Below are positions 34,026 to 43,476 of a stretch of 59,728 nt of DNA, one piece after another. The position numbers and the translations under genes were made by a program. The first letter of the stretch is position 1; each line of letters begins with the position of its first letter. This DNA comes from Rhodoblastus sp. (GTDB lineage Bacteria > Pseudomonadota > Alphaproteobacteria > Rhizobiales > Beijerinckiaceae). Below the pieces are notes generated by a model. It saw nothing but the letters and a program-made list of their open reading frames with translations. It did no database searches and was not told where the DNA came from. The stretch lies in the NCBI RefSeq assembly GCF_019449565.1, contig NZ_JAGRPM010000031.1, forward strand, positions 1 to 59,728, given 5' to 3'.

Positions 34026-35873
34026 TTAGGCATCCGACGAATCTGTCCCCAAAAAGCCGCCGCTCTGCCTGCGCCATAATTGGGCGTAGAGTCCGTTACG
34101 CGCCAGCAGCTCGTCGTGGCCGCCGTCTTCAACGATCCTGCCCCGGTCGAGCACGATCAGCCGGTCCATATGGGCGATGGTCGAGAGGCGATGGGCGATG
34201 GCGATGGTCGTTCGGCCCTCCATCAGCTGTGTCATTTCCTGCTGGATCGCAGCCTCGACCTCGCTGTCGAGCGCGCTGGTCGCCTCGTCCAGCACCAGAA
34301 TCGGGGCGTCTTCGAGAATCACCCGCGCAATGGCGATGCGCTGGCGCTGGCCGCCCGACAGCTTGACGCCTCTTTCGCCGACCTGCGCGCCAAAGCCCGC
34401 GCCGCCATCCTTGTCGCGCAAGGCGAGGATGAAATCCTCCGCATGGGCGCGCCGCGCGGCGGCGACCATCAGATCGTCGCTCGCCTCCGGCCGGCCGTAG
34501 CGGATATTCTCGGCGATGGTCCGGTGCAGCAGCGTATTATCCTGCGTGACCACTGCGATGTGGCGGCGCAGGCTCTGTTGCGTGACGCGAGAAATATCCT
34601 GCCCGTCGATCAGGATGCTACCCGATTCAAGATCATAGAAGCGTAGCAGTAGATTGACCAAAGTGCTCTTGCCAGCGCCGCTGCGGCCGATCAGGCCAAC
34701 CTTTTGCCCCGCCGGAATGGTCAGACTGAGCTTCTCGATCACGCCGCCCTCGCCCGCTTCGCGCTGGCGGCCGTAATGAAATTCAACCTCACGGAATTCG
34801 ACCTTGCCGCCGTCGCGCGCCACCTTGAGCGGGTGGGCGGCGGGCGCGTCCACCACCGAATAGGGCAGCGCGATCGTCTCCATGCATTCCTCGACGCGCG
34901 CCAGCGTCTCGGACACATTGGTGACTTCGTTGCGGATCCAGCCCGACATATTCACCATCTGCCAGGCCATCGGGACGATCATCACCGCCACGCCGGAGGT
35001 GATGCGCCCTTCCTGCCATTGCGACAGCGCCAGAGCCGGAGAGGCCATCAACAGCGCGACGTTCAGCGCCGTATGGGTGGCGCCCATCTGCCAGATCTTG
35101 TGCAGGGCGGCGCGGAAACTGTCGCTGTGGCGGCCGAGTTCGACGAGATTGGCCGAGGTTTCCTCCTGCTCACGGCCAAACAGCTTCACCAGCCCGATAT
35201 TGACGAAAACATCGTTCACATGGCCGACCAGTTCGGTGTGGTGGCGCGCATGAGCGAGTTGCAGCGCGCGCACGCGCGGCAGGAAATAGACGAGCGAGGC
35301 AATGAAAGCCGCCAGCCAGATCAGAGTCGGCGCAGCCAGCCAGACGTCGAAGCGCATCATGGCGAAGATGGAAGCAAAGACAAAGAAGCCGCAATACCAG
35401 ATGGCGCTCATCGTGCTGCGCAACGGATCGCGCAGGGCCGCGCCGCCGTCCACCACCTTGTTGGCGAGCCGCCCGGCGAAATCATTGGTGAAATAGGCCA
35501 TGCTGTGGCCGAGCGTATAGCGGGCGAGCTGGTAGCGGATGAGATTGTTGAACCGCGCCGTATAATGATGGTCATAAATGTACCAAAGCAGCGCCATGCA
35601 CAGGCCCCAGCCGATCAGGATCGGGGCCGCGGTGCGCCACAGCCAGGGGTGGCTCAGCACGTCGCGCGTGTCGGCGGAGGCGTTGACGTCATTGACCAGC
35701 CAGCTGATCATCACCGGGATCATGGTCGCCCCGGCGGCGACGCAGGCCTCCAGCACGAGCAGCACCGCGAGCAGGCCTTTGATCTGACGGACGAAGTGCC
35801 AGACGAAGGGCCAAAGCCGCGCCGGCGGCGGACCGGCCGGCGCCCCCTCGATGGATATGATTTCGAATGTCAT
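34026..35873 (-). CDS. ABC-type exporter, fused permease-ATPase
   Basis: A 615-residue half-transporter. Six membrane helices occupy roughly residues 25-330; the nucleotide-binding domain follows with Walker A GLIGRSGAGKSTLV, Q-loop VTQDN, signature LSGGQRQRIAIARV, Walker B ILVLDEATSALD and the H-loop IAHRLSTI. This is the MsbA/multidrug (MdlB-like) architecture exporting lipids or drugs as a homodimer or heterodimer. No partner half-transporter is adjacent. Complete and of normal length. Confidence 0.92.
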   Translation of the reverse strand: MTFEIISIEGAPAGPPPARLWPFVWHFVRQIKGLLAVLLVLEACVAAGATMIPVMISWLVNDVNASADTRDVLSHPWLWRTAAPILIGWGLCMALLWYIYDHHYTARFNNLIRYQLARYTLGHSMAYFTNDFAGRLANKVVDGGAALRDPLRSTMSAIWYCGFFVFASIFAMMRFDVWLAAPTLIWLAAFIASLVYFLPRVRALQLAHARHHTELVGHVNDVFVNIGLVKLFGREQEETSANLVELGRHSDSFRAALHKIWQMGATHTALNVALLMASPALALSQWQEGRITSGVAVMIVPMAWQMVNMSGWIRNEVTNVSETLARVEECMETIALPYSVVDAPAAHPLKVARDGGKVEFREVEFHYGRQREAGEGGVIEKLSLTIPAGQKVGLIGRSGAGKSTLVNLLLRFYDLESGSILIDGQDISRVTQQSLRRHIAVVTQDNTLLHRTIAENIRYGRPEASDDLMVAAARRAHAEDFILALRDKDGGAGFGAQVGERGVKLSGGQRQRIAIARVILEDAPILVLDEATSALDSEVEAAIQQEMTQLMEGRTTIAIAHRLSTIAHMDRLIVLDRGRIVEDGGHDELLARNGLYAQLWRRQSGGFLGTDSSDA

Positions 35874-36103
35874 GGTTTCTTACCGCTGCGCGCCGCGACG
35901 CAATGCTCCATGGCCAAAGCTTAAGGCCAAAATTCATGGCCGAAGCTCATAGCAAAGGTTGCGGGTGCGACGAAAGCCTTGTTCTCAAATCGCGAAATCC
36001 GGGAAGGCGAATGCGCGAAATTGGTTTAGGCTAAGTCAATCCGGCCCGACGCCCCAAGGGCGAACGCATCGTGAGCCGAGAACAAAAATTCGGGAGCACG
36101 TCC

Positions 36104-38113
36104 ATGCCAAATCATCCCGCGCTGCCCTATCTCCGCTCCGCGGAGAAGGGGAAGATCGTCAGCGCGCAGGAAGCCGTGCGCCTCATCCGCCATGGCGACA
36201 CCGTCGCGACCGGAGGCTTCGTCGGCATCGGCTTCGCCGAGGAAATCGCCCTCGCGCTGGAGGAACATTTCCTGAGCTGCGAGAGCGAGCAGCCCTATTC
36301 ACAGGGCCGGCTCGGCGAATTGACGCTCGTCTATGCGGCGGGCCAGGGCGACGGCAAAAGCAAGGGCCTCAATCATTTCGCCCATGAGGGCCTGCTGAAG
36401 CGGGTCATCGGCGGCCATTGGGGGCTCGCGCCGAAATTGCAGGAGCTGGCCATCGGCAACCGCATCGAGGCCTATAACCTTCCGCAGGGCGTCATCACCC
36501 ATTTGTTCCGCGACATCGCCGCCCATCGCCCGGTCCATATCACCCGCGTTGGCATGGGCACTTTCGTCGATCCGATTCATGGCGGCGGCAAGCTCAACGC
36601 CCGCACCACGGAGGATATCGTCGAGCGCCTCACCCTCCACGGCGAGGATTACCTTCTCTACAAGACCTTCCCGATCCATGTCGGCATCATCCGCGCCACC
36701 ACCGGCGACGCCGACGGCAACCTCACCATGGAAAAGGAGGCGCTGACGCTGGAGGCGTTGGCCATCGCCATGGCGGCGCATAATTCGGGCGGCATCGTCA
36801 TCGCGCAAGTCGAACGCGTGGCCGAAAGCGGCAGCCTCAATCCGCGCCAGGTCAAGGTGCCAGGCGTGCTGGTCGATTGCGTCGTCGTCGCCAGGCCCGA
36901 AAACCATTGGCAGACCTTCGGCACCCAATACAGCCCCGCCTTCGCCAGCGAGATCCGCGCGCGCGCCGGCTCCGTGCCCCCGATGGCGATGAGCGAGCGC
37001 AAGATCATCGCGCGTCGCGCCGCTTTCGAGCTGAAAGCCAATAGCGTGGTCAATCTCGGCATCGGCATGCCCGAGGGCATCGCCGCCGTGGCTAATGAGG
37101 AAAAGATCATCGACCTCATCACCCTCACGGCCGAGCCGGGGGTGATCGGCGGCATCCCCGCCAGCGGCATCGATTTCGGCTGCGCCACCAATACCCAGGC
37201 CGTGATCGACCAGCCCTACCAGTTCGATTTCTACGACGGCGGCGGTCTCGACGCGGCGTTTCTGGGCCTCGCCCAGGTCGACCGCCATGGCAATCTGAAC
37301 GTCAGCAAGTTCGGGCCGAAGCTCGCCGGCGCCGGCGGCTTCATCAATATCAGCCAGAACGCCAAGCGCGTCATCTTCGTCGGCACCTTCGGCGCCGGCA
37401 AGCAGCAGGTCGAGGCGCGCGACGGCAAGCTGCACATTATTCTTGAAGCGCGCGCGCGCAAGTTCGTCGACGCCGTGGAGCATGTCACCTTCAGCGGGAC
37501 GGAGGCGGCGAAATCGGGCAAAAGCGTCCTGTATATCACCGAGCGTTGCGTCTTCGCCCTGCGACCCGACGGGCTGGAGCTGACCGAAATCGCACCTGGC
37601 GTCGATCTTGAACGCGACATTCTTGCCCATATGGATTTCAAACCGCTAATCCCGCGCGATCCGATCCTGATGGACTCGCGGATCTTCCAGGAAGGGCCGA
37701 TGGACCTGCGCTCGTACCTGCTTGACGTGCCGCTCGATCAGCGCCTGACCTTCGACGACGAGCAGGACCTGTTCTTCGTCAATCTCGAGCATTACGCCCT
37801 CCGCAGCCAGAAGGACATTGACGACATCCGCCGCATGGTTGAGCAGAAGTTGGCCCCGCTCGGCCGCCGCGTCTACGCCATCGTCAATTACGACAATTTC
37901 TCCATCGTGCCGGAACTGCTGGATTCCTATTCCGCAATGGTGCGCGGCCTGATGGACCAATTTTATTCCGGCGTCTCGCGCTACACCACCAGTGGCTTCC
38001 TGCGCATGAAGCTCGGCGAAGCGCTAGAAAATCGCGGGGTCGAGGCGCATATTTTCGAAAGCGCCGAAGAGGCGGAAGAGGATATGCGGCATCTCGAAAA
38101 CGGGTTGCCGTAA
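36104..38113 (+). CDS. Acyl-CoA:acetate CoA-transferase (YdiF/propionate CoA-transferase family) with C-terminal extension
   Basis: A 669-residue class I CoA-transferase with fused alpha and beta domains. The catalytic Glu is in [15 protein letters not shown], preceded by [15 protein letters not shown], with [20 protein letters not shown] and [19 protein letters not shown] after it. Family members exchange CoA between short-chain acyl-CoAs and acetate. Typical YdiF is about 530 residues; here about 140 more follow (from [14 protein letters not shown] to the end), a separate unassigned domain. ATG 36104 follows GGGAG; GTG 36071 is possible. Neighbouring phasin suggests hydroxyacyl-CoA/PHB metabolism. 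Confidence 0.85.
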   Translation: MPNHPALPYLRSAEKGKIVSAQEAVRLIRHGDTVATGGFVGIGFAEEIALALEEHFLSCESEQPYSQGRLGELTLVYAAGQGDGKSKGLNHFAHEGLLKRVIGGHWGLAPKLQELAIGNRIEAYNLPQGVITHLFRDIAAHRPVHITRVGMGTFVDPIHGGGKLNARTTEDIVERLTLHGEDYLLYKTFPIHVGIIRATTGDADGNLTMEKEALTLEALAIAMAAHNSGGIVIAQVERVAESGSLNPRQVKVPGVLVDCVVVARPENHWQTFGTQYSPAFASEIRARAGSVPPMAMSERKIIARRAAFELKANSVVNLGIGMPEGIAAVANEEKIIDLITLTAEPGVIGGIPASGIDFGCATNTQAVIDQPYQFDFYDGGGLDAAFLGLAQVDRHGNLNVSKFGPKLAGAGGFINISQNAKRVIFVGTFGAGKQQVEARDGKLHIILEARARKFVDAVEHVTFSGTEAAKSGKSVLYITERCVFALRPDGLELTEIAPGVDLERDILAHMDFKPLIPRDPILMDSRIFQEGPMDLRSYLLDVPLDQRLTFDDEQDLFFVNLEHYALRSQKDIDDIRRMVEQKLAPLGRRVYAIVNYDNFSIVPELLDSYSAMVRGLMDQFYSGVSRYTTSGFLRMKLGEALENRGVEAHIFESAEEAEEDMRHLENGLP

Positions 38114-38143
38114 GGTTGCGGCAAAGCAGCGCCGGAGAGTCCG

Positions 38144-38323
38144 ATGGATCGCACCATGCAAACCCTCGCCCTCGTGGCGCTGCTGCTCTATCTTGCCCCC
38201 GCCGCGCTCGGGCCGCGCCTGAGCGACAACCAGCGGACCTGGCTCTGGCGCGCCGCCGCTGGCGCGTTGGCGGTTGGCCTCGCGATCGCAGTGATTGAAA
38301 CCATTCGCTGGTTTGCGCGCTGA
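38144..38323 (+). CDS. Small membrane protein, 59 residues
   Basis: Reads MDRTMQTLALVALLLYLAPA, a hydrophobic helix, then LGPRLSDNQRTWLWRAAAGA and a second helix ending IRWFAR. Good ribosome-binding site GGAGAG four bases before ATG 38144. It lies 30 bp after the CoA-transferase, likely in the same transcript. Family not recognised. Confidence 0.6.
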   Translation: MDRTMQTLALVALLLYLAPAALGPRLSDNQRTWLWRAAAGALAVGLAIAVIETIRWFAR

Positions 38324-38370
38324 AAGCCTTGGCGGGCTCAGAACTTGGCGAGGACTTCAGCTTAGCTGTT

Positions 38371-38398
38371 TTGCTGCACTGCACAATTTTGTTGCAGC
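38371..38398 (+). promoter_or_regulatory. PhaR-like box(es) upstream of the phasin gene
   Basis: TTGCTGCACTGCACAA starts at 38371 and TTGTTGCAGC lies at about 38389-38398. Pairs of TGC/GCA-containing elements of this kind are described for PhaR, the repressor that senses PHB and controls phasin genes. They sit about 105-130 bp before the phasin start. Confidence 0.5.
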
Positions 38399-38501
38399 GC
38401 GTCGACCGTTCCCTTAGGATGCGCTCCGCGAGGCCGAAAGTCATGAATCGCGTCCTCGCTTAAGGACGTTTTCGCACAAATCGTCCATGAGGAGCCCAAA
38501 T

Positions 38502-38933
38502 ATGTCGAACGACCCGATCAAGAACCCCGCCGAGCTGTTCAATCTTTCCGGCGCCAATGTCCGCGAGATCGCCGAAAAGGGCGTGACCCAGACCCGCGAA
38601 GCTTTCGAGAAGCTCAACGCCTCCGCCAAGGAAGCCGCCGGCACGCTCAACGCCAGCGCCTCCGTCGTCGCCCAGGGCCTCTCCGAGTTCAACGCCAAGG
38701 CCTTCGAAGCCCTCCAGGCCAACACCTATTCGACGCTCGACTTCCTGTCCTCGCTCGCCTCCGTGAAGAGCCCGGGCGAACTCGCTCCGCTGCAGTCGGC
38801 CTTTGCCGAAAAGCAGTTCAAGGCCCTGACGGAGCAGGCCAAGGACCTCACCGCTCTGGCGCAGAAGATCTCCAAGGAAGCTGCCGAGCCGCTGAAGGGC
38901 CAGATCGAAAAGACCATCAAGTCCGTCGGCTGA
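38502..38933 (+). CDS. Phasin (PHB-granule protein)
   Basis: A 143-residue amphipathic helical protein of the phasin family: KNPAELFNLSGANVREIAEK, FNAKAFEALQANTYSTLDFL, SSLASVKSPGELAPLQSAFA and KQFKALTEQAKDLTALAQKI. Phasins coat polyhydroxybutyrate granules and limit their coalescence. ATG 38502 follows GAGGAG; the in-frame ATG 38487 is less well placed. A PhaR-like box lies upstream and a hairpin downstream. The damaged phasin fragment at 1264-1492 has the same KSPGxL signature. Confidence 0.92.
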   Translation: MSNDPIKNPAELFNLSGANVREIAEKGVTQTREAFEKLNASAKEAAGTLNASASVVAQGLSEFNAKAFEALQANTYSTLDFLSSLASVKSPGELAPLQSAFAEKQFKALTEQAKDLTALAQKISKEAAEPLKGQIEKTIKSVG

Positions 38934-38944
38934 TTGGACTTTGC

Positions 38945-38968
38945 GCCGCCGGCTTTTGCGCCGGCGGC
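38945..38968 (+). terminator. GC-rich hairpin after the phasin gene
   Basis: Perfect 9-bp stem GCCGCCGGC / GCCGGCGGC with loop TTTTGC, 12 bases after the phasin stop. No T-tract follows, so termination strength is uncertain. Confidence 0.6.
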
Positions 38969-39037
38969 CCATTCCCGCCACGATTTCGAGCGCTGCGGGA
39001 CCTGATTTGAGACGCTTGGGACGGCCGGGATAAGTCA

Positions 39038-42000
39038 ATGGATGGTTTCGCCGACTTCATCTTGACGCCCATCGCCCTGTTCTCGGGGCGCCCGCTCGCG
39101 GTCGGCATCGCGCTGGGCATCCTCGGCGCGGCGCTGCTGATCTGGCTGCTGGCGCTGGTTCCGGCGGAGCGCCGCTTCGTCGGACGCCTCCGCCGCCTTT
39201 CCCGCGCCCTGCGCGCCCTGCGCGGCGGGAATCACGCGCCCGAGGAATTGTTCGCCCAGGCCGACTCTCTGTTCGAAGGCGACGACCTCGCCCCCGCTTG
39301 GCGGCGCTACCGCTCCAGCGTCGAATTCGAGCATGGCAAGGCCGTAAGCTATTCCGACCCGGCGGATTTCTTCGCCCTCGTCCATTTGCCCGGCCATTCC
39401 TATCCGAAATGGTCCTCGACGCTTGCCGGCGTGTTCCTGACCGTCGGCCTGTTCTTCACCTTCGTCGGCCTTTCAGCGGCCCTGCTGCAACTTGGCGGCG
39501 GCGGCGCGGGGCATGATTCCCTTTCCCCCGAGCAACTCAAGCGCGCGGTCGAAGGCATTCTCGCCGTCAGCTCGGTGAAGTTCATCACCTCGATCGCCGG
39601 CATCCTGGCCTATATTTTCTGGAGCGTGGTCGCGCGCCAGCAATCCTCCGCCCAGACGGTCGCCGAGGAAGACCTGCTGCAGGAGATCCGCGCGCTTTCG
39701 ACCTATGTCGCGCCGGAAATGATTCTGCGCCGGCAGTTACGACTCGCCGAGGCGCAGAACGCCCAGTTCGGCGCGCTGGCCGAAAATCTGTCGGCGCGTC
39801 TCGACGCCGCCTTTTCCAAAATGTCGGAGACTTTGGCGGATGGCGCGGCTTCGGCCTTCACGCCTTTGCGCGACGAAATCGCCGCCATGAGCGCGCGTGT
39901 CGGCGAGGCCAATGCCGGGGTGGCCGAGAGCGCTGGCGCGACCTTCGGAAATCTCTGGCAGGACGGCATCGGCCGCCACCTCGATTCCTTCGGCGCGCAA
40001 ATGGGCGCGCTGCTAGCCGCGCTCGATTCCATGCCGCGCAAATTCGCCGAGGTCGAAACCGGATTTGGCGGCGAGATCGGACGCGGCGCCGACCAGCTGA
40101 CCCAGTCGGCGGGGCGGATGGCCGCGCTGATGGAGCAGAGCCAGGACCGCATGGCCGCGACGCTCGCCGCCTTCGAGACGAAGATCGCTGGCCTGCCGGC
40201 CACCTTCGCCGCAACCTCCGAACAAGGCGCCCGCGACTTGGGCGCCGCCTTGCGCCAGACGCTCGAGAACGCCAATCAGGCGGCGGAAGACTCCAGCCGC
40301 GCCAATGCCGAGAAAATGTCGGCGCGCATCGAGAACGTCGCCGCCGCCCTCGCCTCGGCGGCTTCGGCCTTGACGCAGGCGGGCGCTGATTCCCGCACGC
40401 AAATGGCCGAGGGCGCGAAACTGGTCTCGGCCTCCGGCGAGGAATCCGCCGCACGGCTGACCCGCATGGTCGAGGCCTTCGCCTCCGCCGTCAGCCGTCT
40501 CGCCACGCGCCTCGACCAGACCGAACAGGCGCTCGGCCTCCATAACGAGCGCCTCGACAAATCCGGCGAGATTGTCGCGGGCGCCTCCAGCGAACTGGTT
40601 AACGCCGCCGGCGCGATGGAAGGCGCCGCCGCGCCCCTGACCGAGGCCACCCACACCTTCCGCGAGGCGATGATCGGCTTGGGCGAAGCGGCGCGCCGCA
40701 TCGAGGTCGTTTCCGCCTCGGGCGACCAGATCGCCAGCCATATCGCGGCCTATGGCGCGCATATGTCGCATTCGCTGGCGTCATTCGAAACGCTTTCCGA
40801 GACGGTCAAGGCGACGCAAACGGGCTTCGGCGACGAGATCGGACGCGGCGCCGGCGAACTGTCGCAATCGGCGTCCCGGATGGCCACGCAAATGGAGCAG
40901 GCGCAGGATCGCCTCGCCGCAACCCTCGCCGCTTTCGAAGGCAAGATCGCCGGCATCGCCCCCGCCATCGCTTCGGCCGCCGAGCAAAGCACCCGCGAAG
41001 CCGGCGCCGCCTTGCTTGCGACTCTCGACAGCGCCGCGCAGGTGACCGAAGAGGCCAGCCGCACCAATAGCGAACAGATCACCGCGCGCGTCGAAAGCGT
41101 CGCCGCCGCCCTCGCCGCCGCCGCTTCGTCGCTGGCCCAGGCGGGCGTCGAATCCCGCGCGCAAATGACCGAGGGCATGCAGGCCGTCAACGCGTCTGGC
41201 GAGGAATCGGCCGCGCGGCTAACCCGCATGGTCGAGGCTTTCGCCGCCGCCGTCGGCAAGCTCTCGACGCGGCTCGACCAGACCGAACAGGCGCTTGGCG
41301 CGCATAACGAACGCCTCGACAAGGCGGGCGAAATCGTCTCAGGCGCCTCGAACAATCTAGCGCTCGCGGCGGGCGCGATGGAAGGCGCCGCCGCGCCGCT
41401 GACCACCGCCACCCTAACCTTCCGCGACGCCATGGCGCGTTTCGGCGAGGCGGCCGGACGGATCGAGCAGATTTCGGCTTCGGGCGATCAGATCGCCAGC
41501 CATATCGCCGCCTTCGGCTCGCAAATGACCCATTCGCTCGCGGCCTTCGATACGCTCCCGGACAAGATCAAGGCGACCGAAGGCGGCTTCGGCGACGAAA
41601 TCGGCCGCTCGGCGGCGGCCCTTACCGAAGCCGCGCGGAAAATGAGCGCCGGCTTCGAACAGGGCCAGTCATCGCTGGCCGCGACTTTGGCGTCGTTCGA
41701 GGCCAAGATTCTCGCCATGCCCCATGCTCTCGCCGACGCCTCGGAGCAATCCTCGCGCGACATCGGCCAAAAGGTCCAGACCGCGCTGGATAGCGTCGCC
41801 GCCGCCGCGACCCAGGCCAGCCGGGGCGGCGCCGATCTTTTCTCCGCGCGGGTGGAGGAGATTTCCCGCTCGCTGTCGCTGGCTGCAGAGCGGCTGATGC
41901 AAGCGAGCGAGGCGTCTGGCGCGCAATTGCGCGACAGCCAGGACGCGCTTGCCTCCGGCGCGGCGCAGGGCGCAAAAATCCTGTCCGGCGCAGCGGAAAA

Positions 42001-42556
42001 CTCGGCGGAAATGATGACCAGGACAGTCGAGCGTTTCGCCGATTCCGCGCGCGGCCTGTCGCTCAAGCTCGCCGAAGTCGCCCTGGGCATGGACGCCCAG
42101 AATGCGCGGCTGGAAAAGGCCGGCGCGATCGTTTCCGGAGCGTCCGAATCGCTGGCCGGGGCCGCCGGCTCCGTCGCCAGCGCCGCGGCGCCGCTGTCGG
42201 CGGCCACCGCCTCGCTGCATGGCGCCATGGATAATTTCTCCGGCGCGGCCGAGCATATCCGCGTCATGTCCGACGCGGGTCGCACGGTGGTCGATAATTT
42301 CCGCCGCGCCGCATTGCAGGCCAACAAGAGCCTTGGCTCGCAGGCCGACAACTTCCGCAATGTGGAGCAGGCCGTCGCCCGCACGCTCAACGAACTGACC
42401 GGCGGCGTACAGTCGCTCGGCCGCGAAATTTCGCAATGTATCGAAACCTATGACAATGAAATCGCGCGCTCCATCGGCAGCCTCGAAGCCGCGCTGATCG
42501 ACATCGGCGACATCGTCGATAATCGCGAGGCCAAAAAGGCGGCGGAGGCGCGCTGA
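39038..42556 (+). CDS. zorA: ZorA-like MotA/TolQ/ExbB-type proton-channel subunit with a giant repeat tail
   Basis: A 1172-residue membrane protein. Three hydrophobic helices at about 20-42, 128-150 (WSSTLAGVFLTVGLFFTFVG) and 182-198 (FITSIAGILAYIFWS) match the ZorA/MotA-superfamily channel core with a cytoplasmic segment between helices 1 and 2. The remaining 970 residues are Ala/Ser/Glu/Gln-rich helix without transmembrane segments, consistent with a long coiled-coil tail; residues 342-1103 form three tandem 254-residue repeats. In Zorya, ZorA and ZorB form an inner-membrane proton-driven motor whose tail extends into the cytoplasm. The stop overlaps the ZorB-like start (TGATG). Alternative: an uncharacterised envelope motor. 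Confidence 0.72.
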   Translation: MDGFADFILTPIALFSGRPLAVGIALGILGAALLIWLLALVPAERRFVGRLRRLSRALRALRGGNHAPEELFAQADSLFEGDDLAPAWRRYRSSVEFEHGKAVSYSDPADFFALVHLPGHSYPKWSSTLAGVFLTVGLFFTFVGLSAALLQLGGGGAGHDSLSPEQLKRAVEGILAVSSVKFITSIAGILAYIFWSVVARQQSSAQTVAEEDLLQEIRALSTYVAPEMILRRQLRLAEAQNAQFGALAENLSARLDAAFSKMSETLADGAASAFTPLRDEIAAMSARVGEANAGVAESAGATFGNLWQDGIGRHLDSFGAQMGALLAALDSMPRKFAEVETGFGGEIGRGADQLTQSAGRMAALMEQSQDRMAATLAAFETKIAGLPATFAATSEQGARDLGAALRQTLENANQAAEDSSRANAEKMSARIENVAAALASAASALTQAGADSRTQMAEGAKLVSASGEESAARLTRMVEAFASAVSRLATRLDQTEQALGLHNERLDKSGEIVAGASSELVNAAGAMEGAAAPLTEATHTFREAMIGLGEAARRIEVVSASGDQIASHIAAYGAHMSHSLASFETLSETVKATQTGFGDEIGRGAGELSQSASRMATQMEQAQDRLAATLAAFEGKIAGIAPAIASAAEQSTREAGAALLATLDSAAQVTEEASRTNSEQITARVESVAAALAAAASSLAQAGVESRAQMTEGMQAVNASGEESAARLTRMVEAFAAAVGKLSTRLDQTEQALGAHNERLDKAGEIVSGASNNLALAAGAMEGAAAPLTTATLTFRDAMARFGEAAGRIEQISASGDQIASHIAAFGSQMTHSLAAFDTLPDKIKATEGGFGDEIGRSAAALTEAARKMSAGFEQGQSSLAATLASFEAKILAMPHALADASEQSSRDIGQKVQTALDSVAAAATQASRGGADLFSARVEEISRSLSLAAERLMQASEASGAQLRDSQDALASGAAQGAKILSGAAENSAEMMTRTVERFADSARGLSLKLAEVALGMDAQNARLEKAGAIVSGASESLAGAAGSVASAAAPLSAATASLHGAMDNFSGAAEHIRVMSDAGRTVVDNFRRAALQANKSLGSQADNFRNVEQAVARTLNELTGGVQSLGREISQCIETYDNEIARSIGSLEAALIDIGDIVDNREAKKAAEAR
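40061..42346 (+). repeat. Three tandem 762-bp (254-codon) repeats within the ZorA-like tail
   Basis: Marker GFGxEIGR begins at 40061, 40823 and 41585, exactly 762 bp apart. Each unit then runs through an SRMA(x)QMEQxQDRLAATLAAFE-like block, a GEESAARLTRMVEAFA block, DQTEQALGxHNERLDK and GDQIASHIAA. Units 1 and 2 are most similar; unit 3 is more diverged and ends approximately at 42346. Confidence 0.88.
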
Positions 42557-43476
42557 TGTTCGCCTCCCGCGTTCACAAGATCGAGGAAGAGGAAAAGAAG
42601 GACGTCTTCGCGCCCGTCGCCGATCTCATGGTCGGCGTTGTCTTCATCTTCATCATCATGGTGCTGGCCTTGTCGCTGGTGATGATGGAAGACGCGGTGC
42701 CGCGCCCGCTTTACGACCAGACCGCGCAGGAGCTGGCGCAGGTCAAGATCGAACGCGACGCCCTCAAAAAGCGCGCCGCGCAACTTTCCGAATTCGTCTC
42801 CTTCGTCAAGACGGAAGGCGTCGTCCCCCTACTCGACCGTCTCGCCGAAGCCGACGCCACGCGCACCAAAATCCTGCAAATGCTCAAAGACCGGCTGGCG
42901 GCGCAGGGCGTCAATGTCGAGGCCGATTTCCGCAGCGGCGTGTTGCGTCTGCCGACGGGAAACCTGTTCGAATCCGCCCAGGCCGACCCGACGCCACACG
43001 GCCGCGACGTCATCCGCCTATTGGGCGTGGCGCTGGCCGATGTGGTGCTCTGCTTCCTGCCCGGCGCGCCCGCCGCCTGCCCGCCGCAGTCGCAAGGCAG
43101 CCTGCTCAACGCCGTCTATGTCGAGGGCCATACCGACGCGGCCCCATTGCGCGGCGGGGCCGATCGCTTCCGCGACAATTGGGACCTTTCCGCCGCCCGC
43201 GCCATCGAGGCCTATCGCATCGCTCGGGATTCAGATCCGCGCGTGCCCAATCTGAAAAACGCGGAAGGCAAGAGCCTGCTGGGCGTCAGCGGCTATGCCG
43301 ACACTCGGCCTGTGATCGACGGGTTGAGCGAGAAGCAGCGCAATGACAAGGCGGTGATGGAGACGGACCGCCGCATCGAAGTCAGGCTGATCATGGCGGT
43401 CAATCGCGATCAGGTCGAACGAGCCCTGCGCGACCTGAACCAGCGGCTGGACAAGCTCGATGCCGGAGGAAAATAG
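42556..43476 (+). CDS. zorB: ZorB-like MotB/OmpA-domain stator subunit
   Basis: A 306-residue protein with one N-terminal membrane helix (ADLMVGVVFIFIIMVLALSL, about 22-44) that carries Asp23 at the position expected for the proton-binding Asp of MotB/ZorB. A coiled region follows, then an OmpA-like peptidoglycan-binding domain (about 165-290) with VYVEGHTDAAPLRGG, NWDLSAARAIEAYR, VSGYADTRPV and TDRRIEVRLIM. In Zorya, ZorB dimers anchor the ZorA pentamer to the cell wall. It overlaps zorA by one base and the next gene by 17. Confidence 0.78.
   Translation: MFASRVHKIEEEEKKDVFAPVADLMVGVVFIFIIMVLALSLVMMEDAVPRPLYDQTAQELAQVKIERDALKKRAAQLSEFVSFVKTEGVVPLLDRLAEADATRTKILQMLKDRLAAQGVNVEADFRSGVLRLPTGNLFESAQADPTPHGRDVIRLLGVALADVVLCFLPGAPAACPPQSQGSLLNAVYVEGHTDAAPLRGGADRFRDNWDLSAARAIEAYRIARDSDPRVPNLKNAEGKSLLGVSGYADTRPVIDGLSEKQRNDKAVMETDRRIEVRLIMAVNRDQVERALRDLNQRLDKLDAGGK

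Noticed and set aside
40061..42346. CRISPR-like or transposon-like repeat array
   Set aside because: The 762-bp units are coding, in one continuous reading frame, and too long and diverged for CRISPR; no spacers exist.
39038..43476. Flagellar MotAB or Tol-Pal/ExbBD
   Set aside because: MotA lacks such a long C-terminal tail and would neighbour flagellar genes; ExbD/TolR have no OmpA domain, while this second protein has one. The third gene also fits Zorya better.
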